Source of the DNA: Parvibaculum sp035325945
GTDB lineage: Bacteria > Pseudomonadota > Alphaproteobacteria > Parvibaculales > Parvibaculaceae
Reading direction: 5' to 3'
Length of the DNA stretch: 12,618 bases
Assembly: GCF_035325945.1 (NCBI RefSeq)
Contig: NZ_DAOKYX010000046.1
Location: forward strand, 1 to 12,618
Program-made: the position numbers and the translations under genes
Shown here: positions 6,095 through 12,618 of the stretch, piece after piece
How positions within the stretch are numbered: position 1 is the first letter of the stretch
Layout: the number at the start of each line of letters is the position of its first letter
Notes under the pieces: model-generated
Databases searched by the model: none
Told to the model about the DNA's origin: nothing
The model's input: only the letters and a program-made list of their open reading frames with translations

Positions 6095-6751
6095 TTGGGC
6101 CGGCAACGGTTCATCACGCTGGAGGGCGGCGAGGGCGCTGGCAAGTCGACCCAGCTTCGATTGCTGGCCGCCCGCCTGGCCGAACGGGGCCACGAGGTCG
6201 TCGTCACGCGCGAGCCGGGCGGCGCCGAGGGAGCTGAGGCAATTCGGCAACTCCTGGTGACGGGGGAGCCGGGGCGCTGGACGCCGCTTTCGGAGGCGCT
6301 GCTTCATTTCGCCGCGCGCGAAGACCACCTTGCCCGGACGATCAGACCGGCGCTGGCGCGGGGGGCATGGGTCGTTTCCGACCGCTTCGTCGATTCCACA
6401 TTCGCCTATCAGGGCGTGGCGCAGGGGCTCGGCGCGGAGGTCATCCGCTCGCTCTCGCGCATGGTTATCGGCGAGGATATGCCGGCTCTGACGCTCATCC
6501 TCGACCTGCCGCCGGAGATCGGCCTTGCCCGCGCCAAGGGGCGCGCCCCTGTGGATAAGTCGCCCACGGAGGAGGTCGCGGAAGATCGCTATGAGCGAAT
6601 GGAGATGCGCTTCCACGAGACATTACGGAACGCATTTCTTGCCATTGCCGAGGCCGAGCCCGAGCGCTGCGCCGTCATGGACGCGACACTGAGCGAGGCC
6701 GAGGTGGCGCAACAAATATGGCACAGTGTGACTTCAAGGCTATCGCCCTAG
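6095..6751 (+). CDS. tmk: Thymidylate (dTMP) kinase
   Basis: The 218-residue cytoplasmic enzyme phosphorylates dTMP to dTDP with ATP, an essential step of dTTP supply. The P-loop GGEGAGKST is at 11-19, with the TREPGG substrate loop at 38-43. The DR motif lies in VVSDRFVDSTFAYQG at 93-107. The LID-type segment follows LDLPPEIGLARAKGRAP at about 137-152. The length is typical (about 205-220). The start is TTG 6095: the P-loop lies only ten residues further, family members begin just before FITLEGGEGAGKST, and no ATG or GTG fits. A weak GGAAG ribosome site overlaps the end of the preceding gene. The five-base gap suggests translational coupling to the carboxypeptidase, and low-efficiency TTG initiation may limit output. 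Confidence 0.95.
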   Translation: MGRQRFITLEGGEGAGKSTQLRLLAARLAERGHEVVVTREPGGAEGAEAIRQLLVTGEPGRWTPLSEALLHFAAREDHLARTIRPALARGAWVVSDRFVDSTFAYQGVAQGLGAEVIRSLSRMVIGEDMPALTLILDLPPEIGLARAKGRAPVDKSPTEEVAEDRYERMEMRFHETLRNAFLAIAEAEPERCAVMDATLSEAEVAQQIWHSVTSRLSP

Positions 6752-6779
6752 CCATTGATCCAACATGGTAAATTCGTGT

Positions 6780-6809
6780 TTGACCGCGACGGAAACCTTC
6801 GCCTATAGA
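6780..6809 (+). promoter_or_regulatory. Predicted sigma70-type promoter for the M23-domain gene
   Basis: TTGACC (6780-6785, 5 of 6 matches to the -35 consensus) is separated by 18 bases from TATAGA (6804-6809, 4 of 6 matches to the -10 consensus). Transcription would begin near 6816, about 55 bases before the ATG at 6871. With the 119-base spacer, this suggests the M23-domain gene is transcribed separately from tmk. Reading into holB downstream is possible. Confidence 0.5.
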
Positions 6810-6870
6810 AGCACATTCGTCGCGGGCCGGGGACACTGAGGCTCGCCGCCATCGCAGGGGAAATCCGCGC

Positions 6871-8169
6871 ATGACCGAGCGAGAGAAGAAGCGCGATCTG
6901 TTGCCCGTCATCGGCGCGGTTCTTTGCTCCTCCGCATTCTTTCTGGCAAGCGCTCCGGCGTCGCATGCGAATACGCTCGGCACGCTGAGCATTCCTAGCG
7001 GGAACGTCTCTTCCGATACGGAAGGCGATGTGAGCGCAGCCATTCTCAATTCATCCGCAAGCCGCCTTGGCGTCGTGGCCAACCGGACGGTGACGCTCGC
7101 GCGTGGCGATACGCTTTCGAAGGTGCTTCTTCGTGAAGGCATCTCGAAGGAACAGCGCGAGGCGGCGCTGAGGGCGCTTGGCGACTTCATCGATGTCGAA
7201 AAGCTGGCGGCGGGATCGAAAATCGAATTTTCGGTGCGCGGCACTGACCCCGCCAAACGCCAGCTCGTCGCGCTGCATGTCCAGACCGGCGCGGCGAAGG
7301 ACCTGACGGTCGTCGCGGGCAATGACGGCAAGTTCCATTCGCTCGGCGACAGGCAGGCTGCCGCGAAGGACTGGGCCGTCGGCGTCACGACGCGAAACGG
7401 CCATGTGACGCATGATTTCAGGCAGGATCTGATCGCGGCGAAGATTCCGGCAAGCGTCGCCGACGACGTTATCGCGGCCTTCAGCTACGACCCGGACGTT
7501 CCGGCCGCGCCTTCCAGGGGCGCGAAATTCACTGTCGTCTATGAGACGACATCGGCGGGTGCTGCTTCTTCCGCCACGCATGTGATGCGCTATGCGCAGC
7601 TTTCCGTCTACGGGCAGGAGCATCGCGTCTATCGTTACGAGACCGGCAGTGGCGCGGTCGCCTTCGTGGAGGAGAGCGGGCGGGGCTACATGCCGCTCGA
7701 ACTCGGCTCGCCGGTGCGCAACGCCCGGATGACCTCGCCCTGGGGCTGGCGCATCCATCCCGTTCTCAAAGTGCGGAAGTTTCACAAGGGCGTCGATTAC
7801 GCGGCGCCGAAGGGCACGCCGGTCTATGCGGCGGAAGATGGCGTGATCGAGGATCTCGGATGGCGCGGCAATTACGGGCGCTATGTCCGCGTCCGGCACA
7901 ATGACCGGGTGGAAACGGCCTATGCCCACCTTTCCAAATTCGCGACGGGCCTGCGTCCCGGCTCCAGAGTGAAGAAGGGGCAGGTGATCGCCTATATCGG
8001 CGCATCGGGCCTCGCCACGGGCAATCACCTTTATTACGAAGTGCTGGTGGACAAGAAGCAGGTCGATCCGTTGCAGAACGTCATGGTTCAGGTGAACCTT
8101 GATGGCGGCTCGCTCGCGCGCTTCAAGACCTATGTCGCCCAGTTGAGCCAGGCGGCGGGCCAGCCCTGA
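6871..8169 (+). CDS. M23/LytM-domain peptidoglycan hydrolase-like protein (MepM-like layout), altered zinc site
   Basis: The 432-residue exported protein starts with a signal or anchor segment (about 10-33, possible cleavage after SHA). An OapA/LysM-like region follows (about 68-123, RTVTLARGDTLSKVLLREGI), then a middle domain like that of MepM-type endopeptidases. The M23 domain spans about 278-402 (TSPWGWRIHPVLKVRKFHKG and on). Members usually cut peptide cross-links in peptidoglycan with one zinc ion. His305 and Asp309 of HxxxD and the catalytic-type His353 (YAHLSKF) are present. The usual C-terminal HxH reads HLY (His386, Tyr388; codons CAC and TAT), so the expected third zinc ligand is missing. 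It may be a degenerate LytM factor that activates amidases, or Tyr may substitute. ATG 6871 has AGGGGAA eight bases upstream. The gene sits between tmk and holB. Confidence 0.9.
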   Translation: MTEREKKRDLLPVIGAVLCSSAFFLASAPASHANTLGTLSIPSGNVSSDTEGDVSAAILNSSASRLGVVANRTVTLARGDTLSKVLLREGISKEQREAALRALGDFIDVEKLAAGSKIEFSVRGTDPAKRQLVALHVQTGAAKDLTVVAGNDGKFHSLGDRQAAAKDWAVGVTTRNGHVTHDFRQDLIAAKIPASVADDVIAAFSYDPDVPAAPSRGAKFTVVYETTSAGAASSATHVMRYAQLSVYGQEHRVYRYETGSGAVAFVEESGRGYMPLELGSPVRNARMTSPWGWRIHPVLKVRKFHKGVDYAAPKGTPVYAAEDGVIEDLGWRGNYGRYVRVRHNDRVETAYAHLSKFATGLRPGSRVKKGQVIAYIGASGLATGNHLYYEVLVDKKQVDPLQNVMVQVNLDGGSLARFKTYVAQLSQAAGQP

Positions 8170-8227
8170 GCGCCTGCTTACGCCCGCACCCGGTGACTGA
8201 CCGGCTCGGCCCGTGCTACCAAAGAGC

Positions 8228-9340
8228 ATGAGCGATTTTCCCGAAAGCGACCGGCTCGACGCCTTTCCGCATCCGCGCGAGACAGCGCGGATGATCGGCC
8301 AGGACGAGGCCGAGCGCGCGGTTTTCGATGCCTTCATGAGCGGGCGGATGCATCACGCCTGGCTGCTGACGGGCCCCAAGGGGATCGGCAAGGCGACGCT
8401 CGCCTACAGGATCGCGCGCTTCGTTCAGACCTATGGGACGCCCGATTTCGCGAGGGCGGCGGGCGCGCGCGATCTGTCGGTCCCGGAGAGCTCGCCCGCC
8501 TTCCGTCAGGTCGCGGCGCTGAGCCACCCGAACCTTCTCGTCATACGCCGCCCCTATGACGAGAAGGCCAAGCGGCTGAAGACCGTCATCACCGTCGAGG
8601 AGGTGCGCCGCACGGCGAGCTTCTTCGGCATGAGCGCGGGCGCGGATGGCTGGCGCGTCGCCATCGTCGATGCAGCCGACGACATGAACGTGAACGCGGA
8701 AAACGCGCTTCTCAAGATTCTGGAGGAGCCTCCGGCGCGCGGCCTCTTCGTCCTCATCAGCCATCAGCCGGGGCGGCTGCTGCCGACCATCCGCTCGCGC
8801 TGCCGCACGCTCGCGATGAAACCGCTTGCCGACGCGGATATTGCAGGCGTTCTCGCCGCCAATGACGTGAAGGCGAATGAGGAGGAGCGGGCGGCCATCG
8901 CCAGGCTCGCCGAGGGGAGCGCGGGCAGGGCGCTTTCCATTGCCGAGGGCGGCGGTCTCGATCTCTACAAGGAGCTTGTGGCGCTTCTGAAGCCCCTGCC
9001 GAGGCTCGACGTGAAGGGCCTCCACGCCTTTGCCGACAAGGTGGGCAGGCGCGGCGCGGATGACGCTTACGAAACCTTCACCGACCTCCTCGGCGACTGG
9101 CTGCAGCGCCTGGTGCGCTGCGGCGCGGGCGTGGGCGCGGGGCCCGATCTCGTCGCCGGAGAGGGCGCCGCCATGGCCCGCCTCGCGGCGGGCGCCGGCC
9201 TTGATAGATGGGTCGAGGTGTGGGAAAAGATCAGCCAGACGGTCGCCCGGGCGGAAACGCTCAACACGGATCGCAAGCTCGTGATCCTGAACGTTTTTTC
9301 GATGCTTGAAAGCGTCGCCGGCGAACGGACCGGAGCATGA
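8228..9340 (+). CDS. holB: DNA polymerase III subunit delta' (clamp loader)
   Basis: The 370-residue AAA+ protein is part of the clamp-loader complex that places the sliding clamp on primed DNA. The Walker A-like loop GPKGIGKAT is at 49-57, preceded by HHAWLLT. VAIVDAADDMNVNAENALLK at 144-163 holds the Walker B region, followed by ILEEPP. The sensor 1 region FVLISHQPGRLLPTIRSRC leads to the clamp-loader SRC motif at 190-192. The C-terminal collar domain fills about 210-365. The four-Cys zinc module of E. coli HolB is absent: no Cys occurs between residues 60 and 100. ATG 8228 is chosen because an in-frame GTG at 8213 has no ribosome site and adds only five residues; the ATG has a modest AAAGAG before it. 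It follows the M23 gene by 58 bases and precedes metG by 110. Confidence 0.92.
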   Translation: MSDFPESDRLDAFPHPRETARMIGQDEAERAVFDAFMSGRMHHAWLLTGPKGIGKATLAYRIARFVQTYGTPDFARAAGARDLSVPESSPAFRQVAALSHPNLLVIRRPYDEKAKRLKTVITVEEVRRTASFFGMSAGADGWRVAIVDAADDMNVNAENALLKILEEPPARGLFVLISHQPGRLLPTIRSRCRTLAMKPLADADIAGVLAANDVKANEEERAAIARLAEGSAGRALSIAEGGGLDLYKELVALLKPLPRLDVKGLHAFADKVGRRGADDAYETFTDLLGDWLQRLVRCGAGVGAGPDLVAGEGAAMARLAAGAGLDRWVEVWEKISQTVARAETLNTDRKLVILNVFSMLESVAGERTGA

Positions 9341-9407
9341 TCTGCGCCGTATTCTGGAATTCTCGCATTTTTGGTGGCAACCGGATTTCATATCCTCGGA
9401 AGCTGCC

Positions 9408-9426
9408 GGGCGCCTGACAGGCGCTC
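9408..9426 (+). promoter_or_regulatory. GC-rich hairpin in the metG leader
   Basis: GCGCCTG and CAGGCGC face each other around one base (9410-9424). In RNA this gives a stem GCGCC/GGCGC, extended by a G-U and a G-C pair, with a five-base loop UGACA. It ends about 24 bases before the metG ATG. There is no T-run after it, so it is not a standard terminator. It could shape ribosome access to metG, whose own Shine-Dalgarno is weak, or be a protein-binding palindrome. Only the symmetry is directly seen. Confidence 0.3.
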
Positions 9427-9450
9427 ATCTCGACAGGTTCGCGAAACGTC

Positions 9451-11010
9451 ATGACGGCGCCAAAGGCCTTCTATATCACCACGGCCATCTCCTATCCCAA
9501 CGGGCCGCCCCATATCGGGCACGCCTATGAGTTGATCACGACGGACGTCATCGCGCGCTACAAGCGCCTCGACGGCTATGACGTGCGCTTCCTCACGGGC
9601 GTCGACGACCACGGCCAGAAGATGGTGCAGACGGCGCGCTCGAAAGGCATCACGGCCCGCGAACTCGCCGACGAGATGGCGCCCAAATTCAAGGCCATGG
9701 CCGAGCGGCTCAATGCGTCGAATGACGACTTCATCCGCACGATCGAGGACCGCCAGACGCTGGCCTGCCAGTACATCTGGACGAAGATGGCGGAGAATGG
9801 CGACGTCTATCGCGGCTCCTATTCGGGCTGGTATTCGGTTCGCGACGAAGCCTTTTATGGCGAGGACGAACTCACCACGGGCGAGGGCGGGCAGAAGCTC
9901 GCGCCCACGGGCACGCCCGTCGAGTGGATGGAGGAAGAGACTTACTTCTTCCGGCTCTCGGCCTATCAGGACAGGCTTCTCGAGCTTTACGAGAAGAATC
10001 CCGACTTCATCCAGCCGGCCTCGCGGCGCAACGAGGTGGTCGCCTTCGTCAAGCGCGGCCTCAAGGACCTTTCGATTTCGCGCGCGCGCTCGAAGCTCGA
10101 CTGGGGCATCGAAGTGCCCGGCGATCCCGATCACGTGATGTATGTGTGGGTCGACGCGCTGACGAACTACATCACCGGCCTCGGTTATCCGGATACGGAC
10201 AACAAGCTCTTCAAGCGGTATTGGCCGGCGGATGTGCACATCATCGGCAAGGACATCGTGCGCTTTCACGCGGTGATCTGGCCTGCCATGCTGATGGCGG
10301 CGGGCGTCGCGCTGCCGAAGCGCGTCTTCGGCCACGGCTTCCTCTATAACCGCGGCGAGAAGATGTCGAAGTCGGTCGGCAATGTGATCGACCCGTTCAC
10401 GCTCACCGACGCCTATGGCGTCGATCAGATCCGCTATTTCTTCTGCCGTGAGGTGCCTTACGGTCAGGATGGAAGCTACAGCCACGAGACGGTGGTGAAC
10501 CGCGTTAATGCGGATCTTGCCAACGATCTCGGCAATCTTGCGCAACGCTCGCTCTCCATGATCGCGAAAAATTGCGACGGCAAGGTGCCCGCGCGCGGCG
10601 CACTGAGCGACGAGGACATGGCGCTTCTGAGCGCCGCGGCCGGATTGCTGCCGGCGACGCGCGAGCAGATGGAACGGCTCGAAATTCATGCCTATCTCGC
10701 TTCCGTGTTCGAAGTGGTGAGCGCTGCGAACCGCTATTTCGCCTCGCAGGAGCCCTGGGCGCTGCGCAAGAGCGATCCCGCACGCATGGCGACCGTTCTC
10801 TATGTGACCATCGAGGTGGTGCGGCATGCCGCGCTGCTTCTGCAACCCGTCATGCCGGCTTCGACGGCGCGGCTTCTCGATCTTCTGTCGGTGCCTGAAA
10901 ACCATCGCCAGTTCGAGCATATCGAGGCGCATCCCCTGAAAGCCGGAGTTCCGCTGCCCGCGCCGCAGGGAGTTTTCCCGCGCCTGGTGGATGAACCGTC
11001 AGAAGGCTGA
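9451..11010 (+). CDS. metG: Methionyl-tRNA synthetase
   Basis: The 519-residue class I synthetase charges tRNA-Met, including the initiator, in the cytoplasm. The class I HIGH motif is at 21-24 (PNGPPHIGHAYELITTDV) and KMSKS at 304-308 (RGEKMSKSVGNVIDPF). The GVDDHGQK segment (50-57) and the helical anticodon-binding domain from about 355 onward fit the family. The connective region (SGWYSVRDEAFYGEDEL, about 125-141) lacks the paired Cys motifs of zinc-binding E. coli-type enzymes, so this is the shorter type without a zinc knuckle. The C-terminal EMAP-like tRNA-binding domain is also absent; 510-520 residues is normal for this subtype. ATG 9451 is the only sensible start, with a weak GACAGG upstream. 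The stop is three bases before tatD, so the two are probably co-transcribed. Confidence 0.96.
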   Translation: MTAPKAFYITTAISYPNGPPHIGHAYELITTDVIARYKRLDGYDVRFLTGVDDHGQKMVQTARSKGITARELADEMAPKFKAMAERLNASNDDFIRTIEDRQTLACQYIWTKMAENGDVYRGSYSGWYSVRDEAFYGEDELTTGEGGQKLAPTGTPVEWMEEETYFFRLSAYQDRLLELYEKNPDFIQPASRRNEVVAFVKRGLKDLSISRARSKLDWGIEVPGDPDHVMYVWVDALTNYITGLGYPDTDNKLFKRYWPADVHIIGKDIVRFHAVIWPAMLMAAGVALPKRVFGHGFLYNRGEKMSKSVGNVIDPFTLTDAYGVDQIRYFFCREVPYGQDGSYSHETVVNRVNADLANDLGNLAQRSLSMIAKNCDGKVPARGALSDEDMALLSAAAGLLPATREQMERLEIHAYLASVFEVVSAANRYFASQEPWALRKSDPARMATVLYVTIEVVRHAALLLQPVMPASTARLLDLLSVPENHRQFEHIEAHPLKAGVPLPAPQGVFPRLVDEPSEG

Positions 11011-11013
11011 CGA

Positions 11014-11814
11014 ATGGCCGTTCTTGTCGATAGCCATTGCCATCTCGACTTCCCGGATTTTTCCTCGGAAGTCGATCAGGTAATCGAGCGCGCGGAACAG
11101 GCCGGCGTGCGGCTCATGGTGACGATTTCGACCAAGGTGTCGGAATTCGACCGTATACGCGCGATTGCCGAACGATTTTCGAATGTCTATTGCTCGGTCG
11201 GCATTCATCCGCATGAAGCCGCGAGCGAGCCCGAAGTTGATACGGCACGCCTTGTCGAGCTTGCCAAGCACCCCAAGGTGGTCGGCATCGGAGAAACGGG
11301 CCTCGACTATTATTATGAACATGCACCGCGCGAAGCGCAGATCAAATCGTTTCGCGCCCACATCGCGGCGGCTCGTGAGACAGCGCTGCCGCTCATCGTG
11401 CATACGCGCGATGCGGATGAAGATACGGCGCGAATTCTCGACGAGGAAATGGGGAAGGGTGCTTTCCCGGGCCTTCTCCATTGCTTCACATCGAGCGCCC
11501 GGCTCGCCGAGCATGCGCTGTCCCTCGGCTTCTACATCTCGCTTTCGGGCATCGTGACCTTCAAGAGCGCGGCAGAACTTCAGCAGACGGCGCGCGGCAT
11601 TCCACTGGATCGGCTTCTGGTTGAGACGGATTCGCCTTATCTCGCGCCGATCCCGAAGCGCGGCAAGCGCAACGAGCCGTCTTTCGTCGTGCATACCGCC
11701 GCCAGGGTCGCGGAGCTGAAGGATGTCGACGTCGAGACGCTCGGGCGCGCAACGAGCGAGAACTTCCTCAGGCTCTTTTCGCGCGTTCCACGCGAAGCGG
11801 TGTTCGGCACATGA
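11014..11814 (+). CDS. tatD: TatD family metal-dependent hydrolase / DNase
   Basis: The 266-residue cytoplasmic TIM-barrel enzyme belongs to the TatD family, whose members are magnesium-dependent 3'-5' exonucleases implicated in DNA quality control and repair. The metal-site motifs are all present: DSHCHLD with His8 and His10, GIHPHEA at 63-69, GETGLDYYY with Glu94 at 93-101, LIVHTRDA with His130, LHCFTSS with His156, and VETDSPYLAP with Asp206. GKRNEP (217-222) is also characteristic of the family. The length is typical. The start has AGAAGG about eight bases upstream, inside the metG tail, with a three-base gap between genes. The stop overlaps the next start (ATGA at 11811-11814), consistent with translational coupling in a metG-tatD-MBL operon. 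Alphaproteobacterial annotations often call this copy ycfH/tatD-like. Confidence 0.94.
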   Translation: MAVLVDSHCHLDFPDFSSEVDQVIERAEQAGVRLMVTISTKVSEFDRIRAIAERFSNVYCSVGIHPHEAASEPEVDTARLVELAKHPKVVGIGETGLDYYYEHAPREAQIKSFRAHIAAARETALPLIVHTRDADEDTARILDEEMGKGAFPGLLHCFTSSARLAEHALSLGFYISLSGIVTFKSAAELQQTARGIPLDRLLVETDSPYLAPIPKRGKRNEPSFVVHTAARVAELKDVDVETLGRATSENFLRLFSRVPREAVFGT

Positions 11815-12618
11815 AAATGCGCGCCACCATTCTTGGTTGCGGTTCGTCCGGCGGTGTTCCGCGCATCGGTGGTCATTGGGGCGCTTGCGACCCGAAGGAG
11901 CCGAAGAACCGCCGCCGCCGCTGCTCGCTTCTGGTCGAGCAATGGGACAAGGACCCGCATCAGAGGACGACCGTGCTCGTCGATACGTCGCCGGACATGC
12001 GCGAGCAGCTCATCGACGCGCGCGTGCAATGGATCGACGGCGTTCTCTTCACGCATGATCATGCCGACCAATGCCACGGCATCGACGATCTGCGCATGGT
12101 GGCGCATAACGGGCGCCGCCGCGTCGACGTCTGGATGGATGCGGCGACCGCGAGGACGCTCACAGCGCGTTTCCGCTACTGCTTCGAGCAGGAAGAAGGT
12201 TCCGGCTATCCGGCGATCCTCAACGCGCATCGCATCGAGGACATGGGCACGCCCATTCGCGTCGAAGGTGCTGGCGGCACCATCGAGGCGATCCCATTCG
12301 ATCAGGACCACGGTCAGGTCCGTTCTCTGGGCTTCCGCTTCGGGCCGCTCGCATATTCAAGCGACGTCGTCGGCATCCCCGATGAGAGCTTCGCCATCCT
12401 TGATGGCATAGAAAGCTGGATCGTCGATGCCTTGCGGTACACGCCGCATCCCACGCATGCGCATGTCGATCTGGCGCTCGAATGGCTGGCCCGCTCGACG
12501 GCGTCCCAGGGCGTGCTCACGAACCTTCACATCGATCTCGACTACCGCAAGCTCATGTCCGAGCTGCCGGATCATGTCGTGCCGGCATATGACGGGATGG
12601 TTCTGGAATTCGAGCTCT
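11811..12618 (+). CDS. MBL-fold metallo-hydrolase, PhnP-like (3' end beyond window)
   Basis: The frame starts at ATG 11811, overlapping the tatD stop (ATGA), and stays open for 269 codons to the window edge. Homologues are about this long, so the stop is probably just outside. ATG 11817 is an alternative start two codons in. The N-terminus GCGSSGGVPRIGGHWGACDP and the run PKNRRRRCSLLVE mark the PhnP-like branch of the metallo-beta-lactamase fold. The metal motif is FTHDHADQCHGIDDLR, with His82, His84 and Asp86; the usual HxHxDH has Gln87 in its last position. FDQDHG (about 173-178), LAYSSDV and TNLHIDLDY toward the end are further family elements. E. coli PhnP is a cyclic-phosphate phosphodiesterase, but no phn genes are near, so the substrate here is unknown. 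Its genomic link to tatD recurs in alphaproteobacteria. Confidence 0.9.
   Translation, partial: MKMRATILGCGSSGGVPRIGGHWGACDPKEPKNRRRRCSLLVEQWDKDPHQRTTVLVDTSPDMREQLIDARVQWIDGVLFTHDHADQCHGIDDLRMVAHNGRRRVDVWMDAATARTLTARFRYCFEQEEGSGYPAILNAHRIEDMGTPIRVEGAGGTIEAIPFDQDHGQVRSLGFRFGPLAYSSDVVGIPDESFAILDGIESWIVDALRYTPHPTHAHVDLALEWLARSTASQGVLTNLHIDLDYRKLMSELPDHVVPAYDGMVLEFEL

Noticed and set aside
8190..8204. Small hairpin CCGGT-N5-ACCGG between the M23 gene and holB as a terminator
   Set aside because: Only five base pairs and no following T-run, which is insufficient for an intrinsic terminator.
8213..8227. Earlier GTG start for holB at 8213
   Set aside because: No ribosome site lies before it, and ATG 8228 is five codons later with a modest AAAGAG upstream.
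1..12618. Mobile elements, CRISPR arrays, tRNA/rRNA genes, toxin-antitoxin or defence systems
   Set aside because: No transposase or integrase motifs, direct-repeat arrays, terminal inverted repeats, tRNA cloverleaf or defence-type genes were seen. Base composition and codon use look even across the window.

Overview
The window reads as a chromosomal housekeeping segment of an alphaproteobacterium, most likely from the Rhizobiales or a near relative such as the Parvibaculum type. This rests on high-GC codon usage in every gene, protein-family resemblance, and the gene order rlpA - dacA/dacF-type carboxypeptidase - tmk - holB - metG - tatD - PhnP-like MBL hydrolase. I recall that order as a conserved block in many alphaproteobacteria. 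The genus cannot be fixed from sequence reading alone.

Left part (1-3579), accessory genes. It opens with the 3' end of an unknown gene (3-125, +). Converging on it is a 14-TM-type MFS drug exporter of the DHA2/EmrB-QacA family (149-1600, -). A 281-base spacer, holding a 12-bp perfect palindrome, separates the exporter from a small divergent two-TM protein of unknown function (about 1882-2229, +). That gene converges on an orphan MmgE/PrpD-family gene (2236-3579, -). Their stop codons are six bases apart and both lie inside a 14-bp perfect palindrome.

Right part (3580-12618), all on the + strand. A 228-base divergent region carries a good sigma70-type promoter (TTGCCG-N17-TATAAG), then a candidate 16-codon leader ORF with a strong Shine-Dalgarno. 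The leader's stop overlaps the rlpA start (ATGA). Next come rlpA (septal lytic transglycosylase lipoprotein with SPOR domain), a PBP5-type D-Ala-D-Ala carboxypeptidase, and tmk (TTG start, five bases after the carboxypeptidase). An M23/LytM-domain protein follows, with its own TTGACC-N18-TATAGA promoter. Then come holB (clamp-loader delta'), metG, tatD and an MBL-fold hydrolase still open at the window edge. metG-tatD-MBL are tightly packed, with a 3-nt gap and an ATGA overlap.

Functionally the right part joins peptidoglycan remodelling (RlpA, carboxypeptidase, M23 protein) to DNA precursor supply and replication (Tmk, HolB), Met-tRNA charging (MetG) and metal-dependent hydrolases (TatD, MBL). 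I see no phage, transposon, CRISPR, RNA gene or defence system, and no convincing undescribed system. The points most worth checking are the rlpA leader ORF, the missing zinc-ligand histidine in the M23 domain (HLY where HxH is expected), and that gene's position between tmk and holB.
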